NCBI RefSeq assembly: GCF_009884975.1
Contig: NZ_CP041970.1
Location: 1,984,001 to 2,048,000 of the forward strand
Source of the DNA: Acinetobacter dispersus
Lineage (GTDB): Bacteria; Pseudomonadota; Gammaproteobacteria; Pseudomonadales; Moraxellaceae
Direction: 5' to 3'
DNA length: 64,000 nt
This document shows, one piece after another, positions 1 through 9,083 of the stretch (positions are counted from its first letter, which is position 1; each line of letters opens with the position of its first letter). A program made the position numbers and the translations under genes. The notes beneath the pieces were generated by a model, which saw nothing but the letters and a program-made list of their open reading frames with translations, had not been told where the DNA came from and searched no databases.

Positions 1-161
1 CGATCGCCCTGATAATCTTTAATCTTGAGTTCACCGGTTGCTGCCAGCTGTTGCAAAGCCTCATGGTCACGGCGCCATAGCACGACCTCATGACCTTTTT
101 CTGCCATCTCTGCTGCTGCGGCATAACATCCGTGTCCCCCACCGAGTACTGTAATTTTCAT
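1..161 (-). CDS. Opine/2-dehydropantoate-type dehydrogenase, N-terminal part only
   Basis: The gene starts at the ATG at 161 on the minus strand and runs off the left edge of the window. The visible 53 residues open with a Rossmann dinucleotide-binding element (ITVLGGGHGCYAAAAEMA) followed by an acidic/arginine turn (VVLWRRD). This is typical of NAD(P)-dependent opine dehydrogenases and 2-dehydropantoate 2-reductase relatives. Only the cofactor-binding edge is present, so the substrate cannot be inferred. The AraC gene to its right is on the same strand and could be co-regulated. Confidence 0.6.
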   Translation of the reverse strand, partial: MKITVLGGGHGCYAAAAEMAEKGHEVVLWRRDHEALQQLAATGELKIKDYQGD

Positions 162-217
162 TTGCTTTCCTGCTGATTGATTTTCAATTCAGCATAAAAG
201 AGAGCACGACCTGTGGC

Positions 218-1255
218 TTATCCAAATACGCAAGCGTTATTCCATTTACGCACGCATTTGATGAACTGGCACGGCATCTTTTTTAAAGTATGCGAAGGCA
301 AGCAGCCATAACGTTTTTTATATAGGCTGGAAAAATGCCCAAAACTTTGAATGCCATGATCCAGTAAAATATCGGTCACAGTTTCATGTGATGGTGCTTG
401 CTGTAAAGCGGAATGTACCCGTTCCAGACGTTGCTCACGGATATATTCGACGGGTGTCTGCTGGAGATATTGGCTAAAGCCCTTTTGTAGGCTTCGGATC
501 GATACCTCACAATATTGACTCAACGTCGCTAGCGAAATCGCTTGATGCAGATTGTCCTGAATATACTGCTGCGCTTTTTTGATATAGCCTGGTACAAGCT
601 GCTGACGCTGTGCATTCAACCGTTCGGTATAGTTATTCGGAATTTTCAGCAAAATGAGCTCAATCAAATACTGGCTAAAACTGGCTGAAATAAAGCTCCA
701 GTTGCGAATATTATAATAGGCATGACACAGATAATTCAGCGTTTCAATAATCGCATCGATCCCTTCCAAACTACAGGATAATGAAGAATTAAAGCGTAAC
801 GGTTCTTGGCTACAACATCCCAACATGTTGAATAATTGAGTTTCGATATCCTGTTGCGCCAATTTTAAAATAATATTACGGCAATGCTGATTGGTGATGA
901 TCTGCTGTCGGGTATGCGGATGGGTGACCGACATGATTCCTGCAGATTGCAGGATCTGCTGCCGATCAAATTTGAGCTCACATTGTCCTTCCAACGTGAT
1001 TCTAAATAAATAGAAGTCAGCACTATCCTCAATGTTAATCATGACTGGCGCACTATATTTCAGATCGTACAGCGCGCCATTGCCAAAACTAAAACCATTT
1101 AAGCGCGTGTTAAGCGGCTCTTGGGCTTCAACATCAAAACGATGCGGGCAGAGATAATAACTGATTTGATCTTTAATGGTCTGGTAATCATTGGACTGAA
1201 ATAATAAAAATTCATCCAGATAATGCAAATGATCCAGTTTAAACGTCGCTTGCAT
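218..1255 (-). CDS. AraC family transcriptional regulator
   Basis: A 345-residue protein with an N-terminal AraC-binding-like sensory domain (about residues 20-200) and a C-terminal double helix-turn-helix AraC domain (about 225-330, with YIQDNLHQAISLATLSQYC and the FGHFSSLYKKRYGCLP segment). The ATG at 1255 is preferred over the GTG one codon upstream because a GGGAG ribosome-binding site lies seven bases before it. It sits between a dehydrogenase and an MFS transporter on the same strand and probably controls one or both. The effector is unknown. Confidence 0.85.
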   Translation of the reverse strand: MQATFKLDHLHYLDEFLLFQSNDYQTIKDQISYYLCPHRFDVEAQEPLNTRLNGFSFGNGALYDLKYSAPVMINIEDSADFYLFRITLEGQCELKFDRQQILQSAGIMSVTHPHTRQQIITNQHCRNIILKLAQQDIETQLFNMLGCCSQEPLRFNSSLSCSLEGIDAIIETLNYLCHAYYNIRNWSFISASFSQYLIELILLKIPNNYTERLNAQRQQLVPGYIKKAQQYIQDNLHQAISLATLSQYCEVSIRSLQKGFSQYLQQTPVEYIREQRLERVHSALQQAPSHETVTDILLDHGIQSFGHFSSLYKKRYGCLPSHTLKKMPCQFIKCVRKWNNACVFG

Positions 1256-1296
1256 CACTTCACTCCCTTGTTATGAATGTCACGGGCAAAGCACAA

Positions 1297-1319
1297 AGCC
1301 CATTGCAAAAGAATGGGCT
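1297..1319 (-). terminator. Terminator-like hairpin after the MFS gene
   Basis: AGCCCATT (1297-1304) pairs perfectly with AATGGGCT (1312-1319) across a 7-base loop. It lies 25 bases past the stop of the minus-strand MFS gene. The following T run on that strand is only three bases, so termination may be partial. Confidence 0.45.
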
Positions 1320-1343
1320 CTTAACGCTTGCACTTTGGTCAGA

Positions 1344-2687
1344 TCAAGAAGCATGCTCCTGTTGCATACTGTCACTAAATGCCTGACAGCCTTTTTTCAA
1401 TAAAATGAAGGCTAGTACACAAGAGATCGTCCCGACAATCGACAGTGACATCCCGACCATCAATGGATTTTCAAAGATTTTATCGGTAATCAATGCCACC
1501 AATGTGGTCCCAATCCCGACCGCAACCAGATTACTAATCAACAAGAAAACTGCTGAAATCTGTGCACGTAACTGATTCGGCGCCAGCATTTGCATAGCGG
1601 TGGTTGAGATCGGCATCGGGAAGGAAGCAAAGAACATCGCAGGCACCAAAAACACCACCGACAACCACAACTCATTCACTTGCGTAAACACCATCATCGG
1701 GATAATTAAACCGACAATACCAATCACGCCCGTAATCATCGGGGCATCCTTACGGCCCTTCTGAATAAACCAGTCATTCAACCAACCCGCACAGAATACG
1801 CCTAGAATATTGGCAACCAATAGCACACTGCCCAGCATATAACCCGCTTCAGTCGGCGTTAAACCAAACTTACGCATATAAAATGCGGGGGACCAACTGA
1901 TCAGGCAATACAGCGCCATCGCGTAGAAGGTAAAGCCTAAATAATGACATTTAAAAGTACGGCCATGCTTTTTGATAAACTTAAACGCATCTTTCATGCT
2001 GGTCTTTTCAACCTGCCCCTGTGCATTTAAACGTTGGCCTTTACGCTGCGGCTCTCTTACCGTCAATAAAACCAGTAAACCGATAAATACCCCAGGTAGA
2101 CCAACAATAATAAATGCAGCTTGCCATGCCTTGAGTGCACCAAAAACTGGAACCATGATGGTATCCATATTTTTCAGTAAACCAATCACATACCCCCCCA
2201 CCAGAAAGGCAATACCGCCACCAACGAAGGAACCTATCGAATACACCGCCACAGCGCGCCCAAGCTTATCTTTACTAAACATATCACTAAACATCGAATA
2301 AGCAGCAGGTGACAAAGCAGCTTCGCCCACACCAACGCCCATACGACTCAAAAACAGTTGAATAAAGTTTTTACTTAGACCACAAAATGCCGTTGCAATA
2401 CTCCAGAACACCACCCCGATGGCAATAATTTTTGGACGGGAGAAACGATCAGCTAAATATGCCAAGGGTAGACCCATAAAAGCATAAAACAGAGAAAAGG
2501 CTAAACCGTGTAATAAACTGAATTGAGTATCTGAAATTCCTAGATCAGCCTTAATGGGCTCGATCATCAGCGCCAGTATTTGCCGATCAATAAATGAGAA
2601 GATATAAGCCAACATGCACAGTAATACCACATACCATGCATAGAGATTTGATTGAGCTTGTTTCGGCTCAGTAGATTGCGTATCCAT
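1344..2687 (-). CDS. MFS transporter, spinster-like
   Basis: A 447-residue, about 12-helix major facilitator protein. The first helix carries the FSFIDRQILALMIEPI signature common in spinster-like and hexuronate/aromatic-acid MFS carriers, followed by the loop-2 signature region LAYLADRFSRPK. The start is supported by GGAAG eight bases upstream. It probably exports or imports a small organic anion in symport with protons; the sequence does not identify the substrate. The adjacent AraC regulator is the likely controller. Confidence 0.85.
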   Translation of the reverse strand: MDTQSTEPKQAQSNLYAWYVVLLCMLAYIFSFIDRQILALMIEPIKADLGISDTQFSLLHGLAFSLFYAFMGLPLAYLADRFSRPKIIAIGVVFWSIATAFCGLSKNFIQLFLSRMGVGVGEAALSPAAYSMFSDMFSKDKLGRAVAVYSIGSFVGGGIAFLVGGYVIGLLKNMDTIMVPVFGALKAWQAAFIIVGLPGVFIGLLVLLTVREPQRKGQRLNAQGQVEKTSMKDAFKFIKKHGRTFKCHYLGFTFYAMALYCLISWSPAFYMRKFGLTPTEAGYMLGSVLLVANILGVFCAGWLNDWFIQKGRKDAPMITGVIGIVGLIIPMMVFTQVNELWLSVVFLVPAMFFASFPMPISTTAMQMLAPNQLRAQISAVFLLISNLVAVGIGTTLVALITDKIFENPLMVGMSLSIVGTISCVLAFILLKKGCQAFSDSMQQEHAS

Positions 2688-3056
2688 TTTGCTTCCTTGT
2701 CCATGCCATTTTTCTAATGCGTCTTCTTATTGGAGACAATATGACCAGAATCCGTTTCTGCTCAGTCCTCAATAAGGTAAATCATCCTTCTCTATATTTA
2801 TTATTTTTACATGGAATTTTCCACAATATTTCAGGTATAAAGTTATACCTTTTTTGCGATCTTCGCGACTTAAACGTTTGGATAAATGATTAAAGACTCA
2901 CTTTTATGATTTAAATATTTGATATGATAAACTTTTTAAAATATTGCATCAAAGTTTCCTGAATCGTGAAAAATACTGATGCTTATTTTATTTTAAAACT
3001 ATATTGAATTTTACATTTATTTTTGGTTTAAAATAAAGTGAGATACTCAATTTTCA
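2688..3056. promoter_or_regulatory. AT-rich divergent intergenic region with an inverted repeat
   Basis: No gene is visible here. AGGTATAA (2833-2840) and TTATACCT (2843-2850) form a perfect inverted repeat with a 2-base centre, directly followed by five T on the plus strand. It could be an operator for the MFS gene (start 146 bases away) or a terminator-like hairpin. No plus-strand gene ends nearby, which favours an operator. Confidence 0.35.
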
Positions 3057-3461
3057 ATGGAAATGAATATGGCACTTATCAAAGAACAAGCAATCGAAAG
3101 CATTCATAGTATGCACGTCTTGATTGAAAAAATTTTTAATGGAAAACATGCTGAACAAGACCTTCCCCTGCTGATTGATTATTTTGCTGATCATTTTGAA
3201 ATGGTTGGTGCGGCGGGAAAACGGTTTTCACTTGAAGATGTCAAAGGCTTATTTAGCAACAATCAAGGGAAAATGCCTGATATCAAAATTGAAATCTATG
3301 ACGAGCAAGTCTTAATGCAAAAACAAGATGCAATTGTTCTGACCTATACCGAAAAGCATACCAAAGACACGGGTATTTTGATTCGACGCTCATGCGCTTT
3401 AATTGAAGAAATTAACGGAAAAATGGTCTGGAGCTATTTGCAAGAAACATTTTTAGCCTAA
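3057..3461 (+). CDS. DUF4440/SnoaL-like (NTF2-fold) protein
   Basis: A 134-residue protein with the size and pattern of the NTF2-like/DUF4440 family: an N-terminal helix pair, an aromatic DYFADHFEMVG segment, then a strand-rich half with YTEKHT, RRSCALIEEINGKMVWSYLQE. Such proteins form small cone-shaped barrels that bind or act on small molecules; no catalytic residues can be assigned. The start is uncertain because in-frame ATGs also lie at 3063 and 3069 and no strong ribosome-binding site separates them. A hairpin follows, so it is probably monocistronic. Confidence 0.7.
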   Translation: MEMNMALIKEQAIESIHSMHVLIEKIFNGKHAEQDLPLLIDYFADHFEMVGAAGKRFSLEDVKGLFSNNQGKMPDIKIEIYDEQVLMQKQDAIVLTYTEKHTKDTGILIRRSCALIEEINGKMVWSYLQETFLA

Positions 3462-3470
3462 ATAAATCAT

Positions 3471-3502
3471 GTAAAAATTCTTGTAAAAACAAGAGTTTTT
3501 AC
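3471..3502 (+). terminator. Terminator hairpin after the DUF4440 gene
   Basis: A 14-base stem (3471-3484 with 3489-3502; 13 pairs plus one wobble) and a 4-base loop, 10 bases after the stop. The T run is part of the descending arm. Confidence 0.5.
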
Positions 3503-3828
3503 ATACCAAACAGATCCAAAATCGACTTTAACAATTCTCTCCCTCAGATTTAACGCTTAGCTTAAAACCAATGAATCAGGTACGCAGCAAATGCTACTCT
3601 GCCCTGATACCCTGACTTCGATATCTGGATAATTATTAAAGTACAAGTATTTACATGAACCATAAATACTTATGCCCTTGTTTCGCTAAAATCAGAACTG
3701 AAAAAGTTATGTCGCTGATTTCTCTCATCGGAAATATAGCTTCTTCCAAAGTATGATATTGACTCACTCACTTGATTGAGCAAAATCGACTGGGCGACTC
3801 AATAAAGAAATACAGGATAAATCGTTTT
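3503..3828. other. Intergenic stretch, no gene seen
   Basis: No coding region, repeat or clear promoter was recognised. An in-frame TTG at 3772 could extend the next gene, but the extension looks unlike coding sequence for this family and the ATG at 3829 has a better ribosome-binding site. Confidence 0.4.
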
Positions 3829-4188
3829 ATGGAAAAACCTATCGAATGCCCTAAATGTGGTTCGACTGAAATTGAAGCACGTAATCATGACAAATTATTG
3901 AGAACTACGGGCGGTGTATTACTAACGGCCGCAGGTACGACTGCAGGTACAGTCGGTGGTGCTGCAGGTGGTGCATCCATCGGTGCAGCAATTGGTACGG
4001 TTGCTGGACCTTTAGGTGTGATTGTCGGTGGTACGGTAGGCACTTTTGTCGGTGCAATCAGTGCAGGTGTTACGGGTGGCGTTATTGGTAATATTTTTGG
4101 AAAAAAAGCGGGTGTGATGGTCGATAAGAATATTTTTCAGGATTACCGTTGCTTAAAGTGCAAATATCGTTTTAAACAAAAGAAATAA
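3829..4188 (+). CDS. Small zinc-ribbon protein with a glycine-zipper membrane segment
   Basis: A 119-residue protein with an N-terminal CPKC (Cys7, Cys10) and a C-terminal CLKC (Cys108, Cys111), enough to form one split zinc ribbon. Between them lies a long Gly/Ala/Thr-rich stretch of glycine-zipper type (GGVLLTAAGTTAGTVGG onward), probably membrane-inserting. The start at 3829 is preferred because AGGA lies 11 bases upstream and the zinc-binding motif follows at once. Function is unknown. Confidence 0.65.
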   Translation: MEKPIECPKCGSTEIEARNHDKLLRTTGGVLLTAAGTTAGTVGGAAGGASIGAAIGTVAGPLGVIVGGTVGTFVGAISAGVTGGVIGNIFGKKAGVMVDKNIFQDYRCLKCKYRFKQKK

Positions 4189-4543
4189 GACCTCATTTAT
4201 TCCAAATCAATTGGGGGACAGATTTTTTAAAATCAGTTCTCCAAATACTTCCCGTTTTAATCCCCTGCTTAGTAACCCCTATCTGCAGTTTTCTGCATCA
4301 ATTTTATGTCTAAAGATAGTTGATCTATATTTTTCAAACGAAAAAAATCTCAAACTCTTGGGGAAGAGAATGAGATTACGATATAGACATTCCACAGAGA
4401 AGCTTATCGCGAATATGTTATTTATATCACAATAATATTAATTAATGATTAATTAATCACAAAAACAATACATAACGGTCTATCTAAGCTTTGCTGTGAT
4501 CAGGTTCAAAAGAAAAAATAATTCAAGTTGTTGAGTTGCCATT
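4189..4543. other. Convergent intergenic region with a 21-bp AT palindrome
   Basis: No convincing gene. A perfect odd-centred palindrome spans 4437-4457 (core TTAATTAATGATTAATTAA). It could be a protein-binding site or a weak bidirectional hairpin between the converging genes. A 74-codon TTG-initiated frame at 4211-4435 is judged spurious. Confidence 0.35.
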
Positions 4544-5890
4544 TTACTCTCGCATTGGTGTTTCATAGGTCGTTTGAGCGATAGGTGATACACGCCAAAT
4601 CACATCACCCACATCATCAGCCACTAAAAGTGCACCAGAAAAATCAATCGCAACGCCGACTGGTCTTCCATATGCCTCACCTTTGTCATTTAAGAAGCCA
4701 GTCAATACATCTTGTGGTTGTCCATACGGCTGACCACTTCTAAACGGGACAAAAATTACTTTATAACCACTATGCGGTTTACGATTCCATGAGCCATGCT
4801 GACCAATAAATGCCCCACCGCGATATTGTGGCATTAATTCCGTCGCATAAAAGGCCAACCCTAAAGATGCAGTATGATTTCCCAAAGCATAATCAGGTTT
4901 ACGTGCACGAGCCACCATCTCTGGATTTTGTGGTTTTACCCGAGTATCGACGTGCTGACCATAATAGCTATAGGGCCAACCATAAAATGCACCATCTTTA
5001 ACCGAGGTCATATAATCAGGAACTAAATCATTGCCCAGTTCATCACGCTCATTCACCACGGTCCATAACTGACCACCCTGCGGCTGCCATCCCATTCCAT
5101 TCGGATTACGCAGCCCTGTTGCAAATGGTCTTGCTTTGCCAGTGGCAATATCAAACTCTAAAATCTGTGCTCGACCAACTTCCTTGTCCAACCCATTTTC
5201 AGCCACATTGCTGTTCGATCCAACCGAGATATATAGTTTGGTACCCGCTGGATTCGCAATCACATTCTTTGTCCAATGATGATTGAGTTTCCCTGCGGGT
5301 AAATCCAGCACCTTGGTACCTGATGTCATAATCTTTGTTGCACCATCCTGATAAGGAAACCGTATCAAGGCATCGGTATTGGCTACATAGAACATATTGC
5401 CAACCAAAGCCATACCAAACGGCGAATTTAAGTTTTCAAGAAAAACCGTATTTTTATCGGCAATACCATCACCATTGGTATCACGTAGCAAACGGATACG
5501 GTTCGCGCTAGGAAATGAAGAACCCGCACGTTGCATTACCTTCTTCGCGATTTTTCCACGAATCCCTCTACTATCATCGGGCTTAGGCGGTGCATCTGTT
5601 TCAGCAACCAACACATCACCATTTGGTAATACATAGAGCCACCTTGGATGATCAAGCCCCTGTGCAAAGGGCTGAACTTTTAAACCTTCTGCTGGCGTAG
5701 GCATCATACCTTTCGGCCAGCCTTTGGCAGGTGCTATATTAATTGTTGGCAATACACTTGACTGTGGTTTAGGCAATACGGGTTGTGAGCCATAACCGGC
5801 CATGGTTGGCTCCTGAGATGATGCAGTACACCCTGAAAAAGTCAAAACAACACTTGAAGCTAAAATAGAGTGGATAAACCGAGCCAGCAT
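4544..5890 (-). CDS. Sorbosone-dehydrogenase-like PQQ-type beta-propeller lipoprotein
   Basis: A 448-residue protein with a lipoprotein signal (LTFSGC, lipidated Cys at 21) and a six-bladed propeller of the PQQ-dependent glucose/sorbosone dehydrogenase family: [56 protein letters not shown] and [18 protein letters not shown]. Family members oxidise sugars or aldehydes in the periplasm and feed electrons to the respiratory chain; the substrate here is not determined. The start is backed by AGGAG seven bases upstream. It appears monocistronic. Confidence 0.8.
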   Translation of the reverse strand: MLARFIHSILASSVVLTFSGCTASSQEPTMAGYGSQPVLPKPQSSVLPTINIAPAKGWPKGMMPTPAEGLKVQPFAQGLDHPRWLYVLPNGDVLVAETDAPPKPDDSRGIRGKIAKKVMQRAGSSFPSANRIRLLRDTNGDGIADKNTVFLENLNSPFGMALVGNMFYVANTDALIRFPYQDGATKIMTSGTKVLDLPAGKLNHHWTKNVIANPAGTKLYISVGSNSNVAENGLDKEVGRAQILEFDIATGKARPFATGLRNPNGMGWQPQGGQLWTVVNERDELGNDLVPDYMTSVKDGAFYGWPYSYYGQHVDTRVKPQNPEMVARARKPDYALGNHTASLGLAFYATELMPQYRGGAFIGQHGSWNRKPHSGYKVIFVPFRSGQPYGQPQDVLTGFLNDKGEAYGRPVGVAIDFSGALLVADDVGDVIWRVSPIAQTTYETPMRE

Positions 5891-6044
5891 GATGGATCTC
5901 CTTTTATTTTTATCACTAGCACAAGGATAATCCGATGTATGATTGAGAAATAGTTGATTTGCTTAACAGATTGTCTCTCATGTAAATCAATCGCTTTAAA
6001 ATAGCCCTGCTCACGCGCCTATTGCCCCCATAAAGGAAAACTGT

Positions 6045-6575
6045 ATCAATATTATTTTAAGACCACTGCAATATTCAGAAATTGATCTGATCTGGCAACA
6101 GATTAGTCGACGTGAGCTGATCACACAAAACTACATAAGACAGTCTTTGCAATTAGAAGACTGCTTCTATGACGTACAGCAATGGGACGATTACCATCTA
6201 CAATATGATCCCCCAAAACTAAAACAGCTTTATCAGCACAAGGCTGAAATGATTGGAGCTTTCAGCTCTAAGGGGAAATTACTTGGCGTATCGGTCGTAT
6301 CCAATCAATTGATTCATGATTATCCAGACGCTAAACTTTTGCATTATTTTTATGTCGATGCAGACCATCAAGGTCAAGGAATCGGTGCAAAGTTAATGCA
6401 AACTGCAATAACTTCTGCACGTAAGCTCGGAGCTAAATATCTCTATATTTCAGCGACACCGAGCAAAAGAACCGTCGATTTTTATATGAAACATGGTGCT
6501 AAGCTACTTGATCATCCAGACCAACAGCTATGGCAATTAGAGCCTGAAGATATCCATCTGCTATGTGAATTGTAA
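6045..6575 (+). CDS. GNAT N-acetyltransferase with an apparent non-canonical start (ATC)
   Basis: The reading frame stays open from 6000 to 6575 and encodes an entire GNAT domain. The N-terminal IILRPLQYSEIDLIWQQIS matches the usual first beta strand and helix. Motif A is FYVDADHQGQGIGAKLMQ, with the acetyl-CoA loop QGQGIG. No ATG, GTG or TTG occurs in frame before a TTG at 6147, which would delete that first strand. AAGGA at 6033-6037 sits seven bases before ATC at 6045, giving a predicted 176-residue protein. Either ATC or nearby ATT initiates, or the original ATG has mutated. The substrate is unknown. Confidence 0.6.
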   Translation: MNIILRPLQYSEIDLIWQQISRRELITQNYIRQSLQLEDCFYDVQQWDDYHLQYDPPKLKQLYQHKAEMIGAFSSKGKLLGVSVVSNQLIHDYPDAKLLHYFYVDADHQGQGIGAKLMQTAITSARKLGAKYLYISATPSKRTVDFYMKHGAKLLDHPDQQLWQLEPEDIHLLCEL

Positions 6576-6581
6576 TTTCTT

Positions 6582-6618
6582 AAGCGTCGATCATAGAGAT
6601 ATCTATTTATCGACGCTT
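6582..6618. terminator. Hairpin between converging GNAT and adeL genes
   Basis: AAGCGTCGAT (6582-6591) pairs perfectly with ATCGACGCTT (6609-6618) across a 17-base loop. T tracts are weak on both sides. It could act in both directions. Confidence 0.4.
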
Positions 6619-6627
6619 GTCATTCAC

Positions 6628-7659
6628 TTAAGTCTTCAACGCGCGTGCTTCAGCAATATTATGCTGCTCCACCAAAGTGCGAATGGTATATTCATGATTG
6701 GTTTTCTGATCGCATGCAAATTCACATTTCTGATCCAACGGTAGCACACTCCCCCCAAGTAGTGGACAGCCTGCAAACAACTCCGCCACCCAATCAACAA
6801 AGACTCTAACTTTGTGGGATAAATGCCGACTTTGCAAATACACCACCGAAATTGGCATCGGTGCAGGTGTCCATTGTGGTAAGACTTCTTTTAGAGTTCC
6901 CGCTTCAAAATGATTGGTCAGCATATAGCGTGGACCTTGGATCAGGCCAAAACCTTGTAAAGCCAAATCAATATAGGCATCACCATCATTGACAGAAACA
7001 TGCCCATTGACACTGACACTTTGGATCAGGTCATCGACCACAAAATCCCAGTCAAAATTGCGCCCTGTACGGCTGGAAAAGAAATGAATAGCCTGATGGT
7101 TTTTTTGCAGATCATGTAATGTCTTAGGTTCGCCATATTTTTCCAAATAGCACGCTGATGCTGCTGTTGCGCACTGAAATGTACCGATACGGCGTGCGAT
7201 TAAACTGGAATCTTGTAGCTCTCCCACCCGAATTGCACAGTCTACAGCTTCACCCACCAAATCGACTGGGCGATCATTCAAGCCAATCACCAGATCAATA
7301 TCAGGATAACGATGATGAAACTCTCTCAATCGTGGAATTAGAATCAAGCGACCAATCGAGACAGGTACATCAATACGCAACCGTCCCCGCGGTCCTCGTT
7401 CCTCATCATGGAAGGATGCCTCTATATCTTCAACATCGGCCAGAATTCTTAATGTTCGGTCATAATACACAGCACCATCTGGTGTTAGGCTGAGCTTACG
7501 TGTGGTTCGATTCAATAAACGAACTTGTAAATGTTTTTCTAATCCTTGAATGGTCGTGGTCACAGAAGCACGTGGTAGTCCCAGACTATCGGCAGCCAAA
7601 CTAAAGCTATTAGTTTCAACCACTTTATTAAAGACTTTCATTGCATGAAATAGATCCAC
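6628..7659 (-). CDS. adeL: AdeL, LysR-type regulator of the AdeFGH pump
   Basis: A 343-residue LysR regulator: winged helix-turn-helix at about residues 1-60 (FSLAADSLGLPRASVTTTIQ) and a substrate-binding-like domain after it. It starts with GTG, which has GGGAG seven bases upstream. It is divergent from a three-gene RND pump of the MexEF-OprN type, exactly the adeL-adeFGH arrangement of Acinetobacter, and its length agrees. In A. baumannii, AdeL mutations raise AdeFGH expression. The long C-terminal tail after FAGCPLLGG, with several cysteines, appears intact. Confidence 0.88.
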   Translation of the reverse strand: MDLFHAMKVFNKVVETNSFSLAADSLGLPRASVTTTIQGLEKHLQVRLLNRTTRKLSLTPDGAVYYDRTLRILADVEDIEASFHDEERGPRGRLRIDVPVSIGRLILIPRLREFHHRYPDIDLVIGLNDRPVDLVGEAVDCAIRVGELQDSSLIARRIGTFQCATAASACYLEKYGEPKTLHDLQKNHQAIHFFSSRTGRNFDWDFVVDDLIQSVSVNGHVSVNDGDAYIDLALQGFGLIQGPRYMLTNHFEAGTLKEVLPQWTPAPMPISVVYLQSRHLSHKVRVFVDWVAELFAGCPLLGGSVLPLDQKCEFACDQKTNHEYTIRTLVEQHNIAEARALKT

Positions 7660-7712
7660 TGGCCCACTCCCATTGATGTATTTTCAAGTTTCACACATCA
7701 ATTGTTATAAAA

Positions 7713-7758
7713 ATACGAATAGTGTTATCAAATTTAGTATATTTATTCGTAATTGACA
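7713..7758 (+). promoter_or_regulatory. adeL-adeF intergenic promoter and possible AdeL site
   Basis: TACGAAT (7714-7720) and ATTCGTA (7745-7751) form a separated inverted repeat next to a TTGACA -35-like hexamer (7753-7758) pointing toward adeF. A matching -10 element is not obvious. Assignment to AdeL is inferred from position. Confidence 0.35.
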
Positions 7759-7854
7759 AACTTTTATGCTCCTTTCATTCCATAAACCTGTTTCTCCCCT
7801 ACAGACGAAAACAAAAAGTCTGAAAACAGGGATTCAAATAACCAGGAGCATCCC

Positions 7855-9078
7855 ATGTCACTTTCTCGCAAACAGCTGACGCTGTCTGCTGTCATTATTG
7901 CCATTTTAGCAAGCAGTGGCAGTTTTATTCTCTTCCAAGAAAATGCAGATGCGAAAGCCCCCCCAACATCAAGTGCACCACCAGCGGCAACCGTAGATGT
8001 TGCGAATGTACTCAGTAAAACCATTACCGACTGGCAAGAATATTCGGGACGTCTCGAAGCCATCGATCAAGTTGATGTTCGTCCACAAGTCTCAGGCAAA
8101 CTGATTGCCGTGCATTTTAAAGATGGCAGTTTAGTTAACAAAGGCGACTTACTGTTCACCATTGACCCAAGGCCTTTTGAAGCAGAACTAAATCGTGCCA
8201 AAGCTCAACTGGCATCTGCTGAAGCACAAGTGACGTACTCTTCAGCTAACCTAGGCCGTAACCAGCGCTTAATCCAAAGTAATGCGATTGCCCATCAAGA
8301 ACTTGATCAAGCAGAAAATGAAGCACGCTCCGCCAATGCCAATTTGCAGGCTGCCAAAGCCGCAGTCGAAACCGCTCGTTTAAATCTGGAATATACCCGT
8401 ATTACCGCACCTGTCAGTGGACGTATTTCTCGTGCCGAAGTCACGGTTGGAAATGTGGTTTCCGCAGGCAATGGCGCACAAGTCCTCACCAGTTTGGTTT
8501 CGGTGTCACGTCTGTATGCATCTTTCGATGTGGATGAACAGACTTATTTAAAATACATCAGCAATCAACGTAATTCAGCCCAAGTCCCCGTTTATCTTGG
8601 TCTTGCCAATGAATCTGGTTTTAGCCGTGAAGGTTATATCAGTTCGATCGACAATAATTTAAATACCACATCAGGCACCATTCGTGTTCGTGCCACCTTC
8701 GATAATCCTAAAGGTGTGATGCTTCCTGGACTGTATGCCCGCATTCGTCTGGGCGGTGGACAACCTCGCTCAGCCATTCTGATTAGCCCAACTGCGATTG
8801 GTGTCGATCAGGACAAACGCTTTGTGGTGGTGGTCGATGCGAAAAATCAAACTGCATACCGTGAAGTAAAACTCGGCGCGCAACAAGACGGCCTACAAAT
8901 CATCAATAGTGGTCTGCAAGTCGGTGACCGCATCGTAGTGAATGGTTTACAACGTATCCGTCCGGGTGATCCTGTCAAACCTCAACTCGTTGCTATGCCG
9001 AATCCTCAAACCATTGCCGATAACACAGCACAACAACCTCAGCCTACAGAAAAAACCCCAACTTCGGCAAAAGGTTAA
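7855..9078 (+). CDS. adeF: AdeF, RND periplasmic adaptor (membrane fusion protein)
   Basis: A 407-residue adaptor with an N-terminal membrane anchor/signal segment (about 10-27), a lipoyl domain (VDVRPQVSGKLIAVHFKDGS), an alpha-hairpin (about 100-170, AELNRAKAQLASAEAQ), the second lipoyl half and a beta-barrel domain. It bridges the inner-membrane pump to the outer-membrane channel. CCAGGAG lies before the ATG, and adeG begins five bases after its stop, so the genes form an operon. AdeFGH in A. baumannii exports fluoroquinolones, chloramphenicol, trimethoprim and related drugs when overexpressed. Confidence 0.9.
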   Translation: MSLSRKQLTLSAVIIAILASSGSFILFQENADAKAPPTSSAPPAATVDVANVLSKTITDWQEYSGRLEAIDQVDVRPQVSGKLIAVHFKDGSLVNKGDLLFTIDPRPFEAELNRAKAQLASAEAQVTYSSANLGRNQRLIQSNAIAHQELDQAENEARSANANLQAAKAAVETARLNLEYTRITAPVSGRISRAEVTVGNVVSAGNGAQVLTSLVSVSRLYASFDVDEQTYLKYISNQRNSAQVPVYLGLANESGFSREGYISSIDNNLNTTSGTIRVRATFDNPKGVMLPGLYARIRLGGGQPRSAILISPTAIGVDQDKRFVVVVDAKNQTAYREVKLGAQQDGLQIINSGLQVGDRIVVNGLQRIRPGDPVKPQLVAMPNPQTIADNTAQQPQPTEKTPTSAKG

Positions 9079-9083
9079 TCCTC

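Noticed and set aside
4211..4435. 74-codon frame with TTG start
   Set aside because: No ribosome-binding site, no family resemblance, and it lies in AT-rich intergenic DNA.
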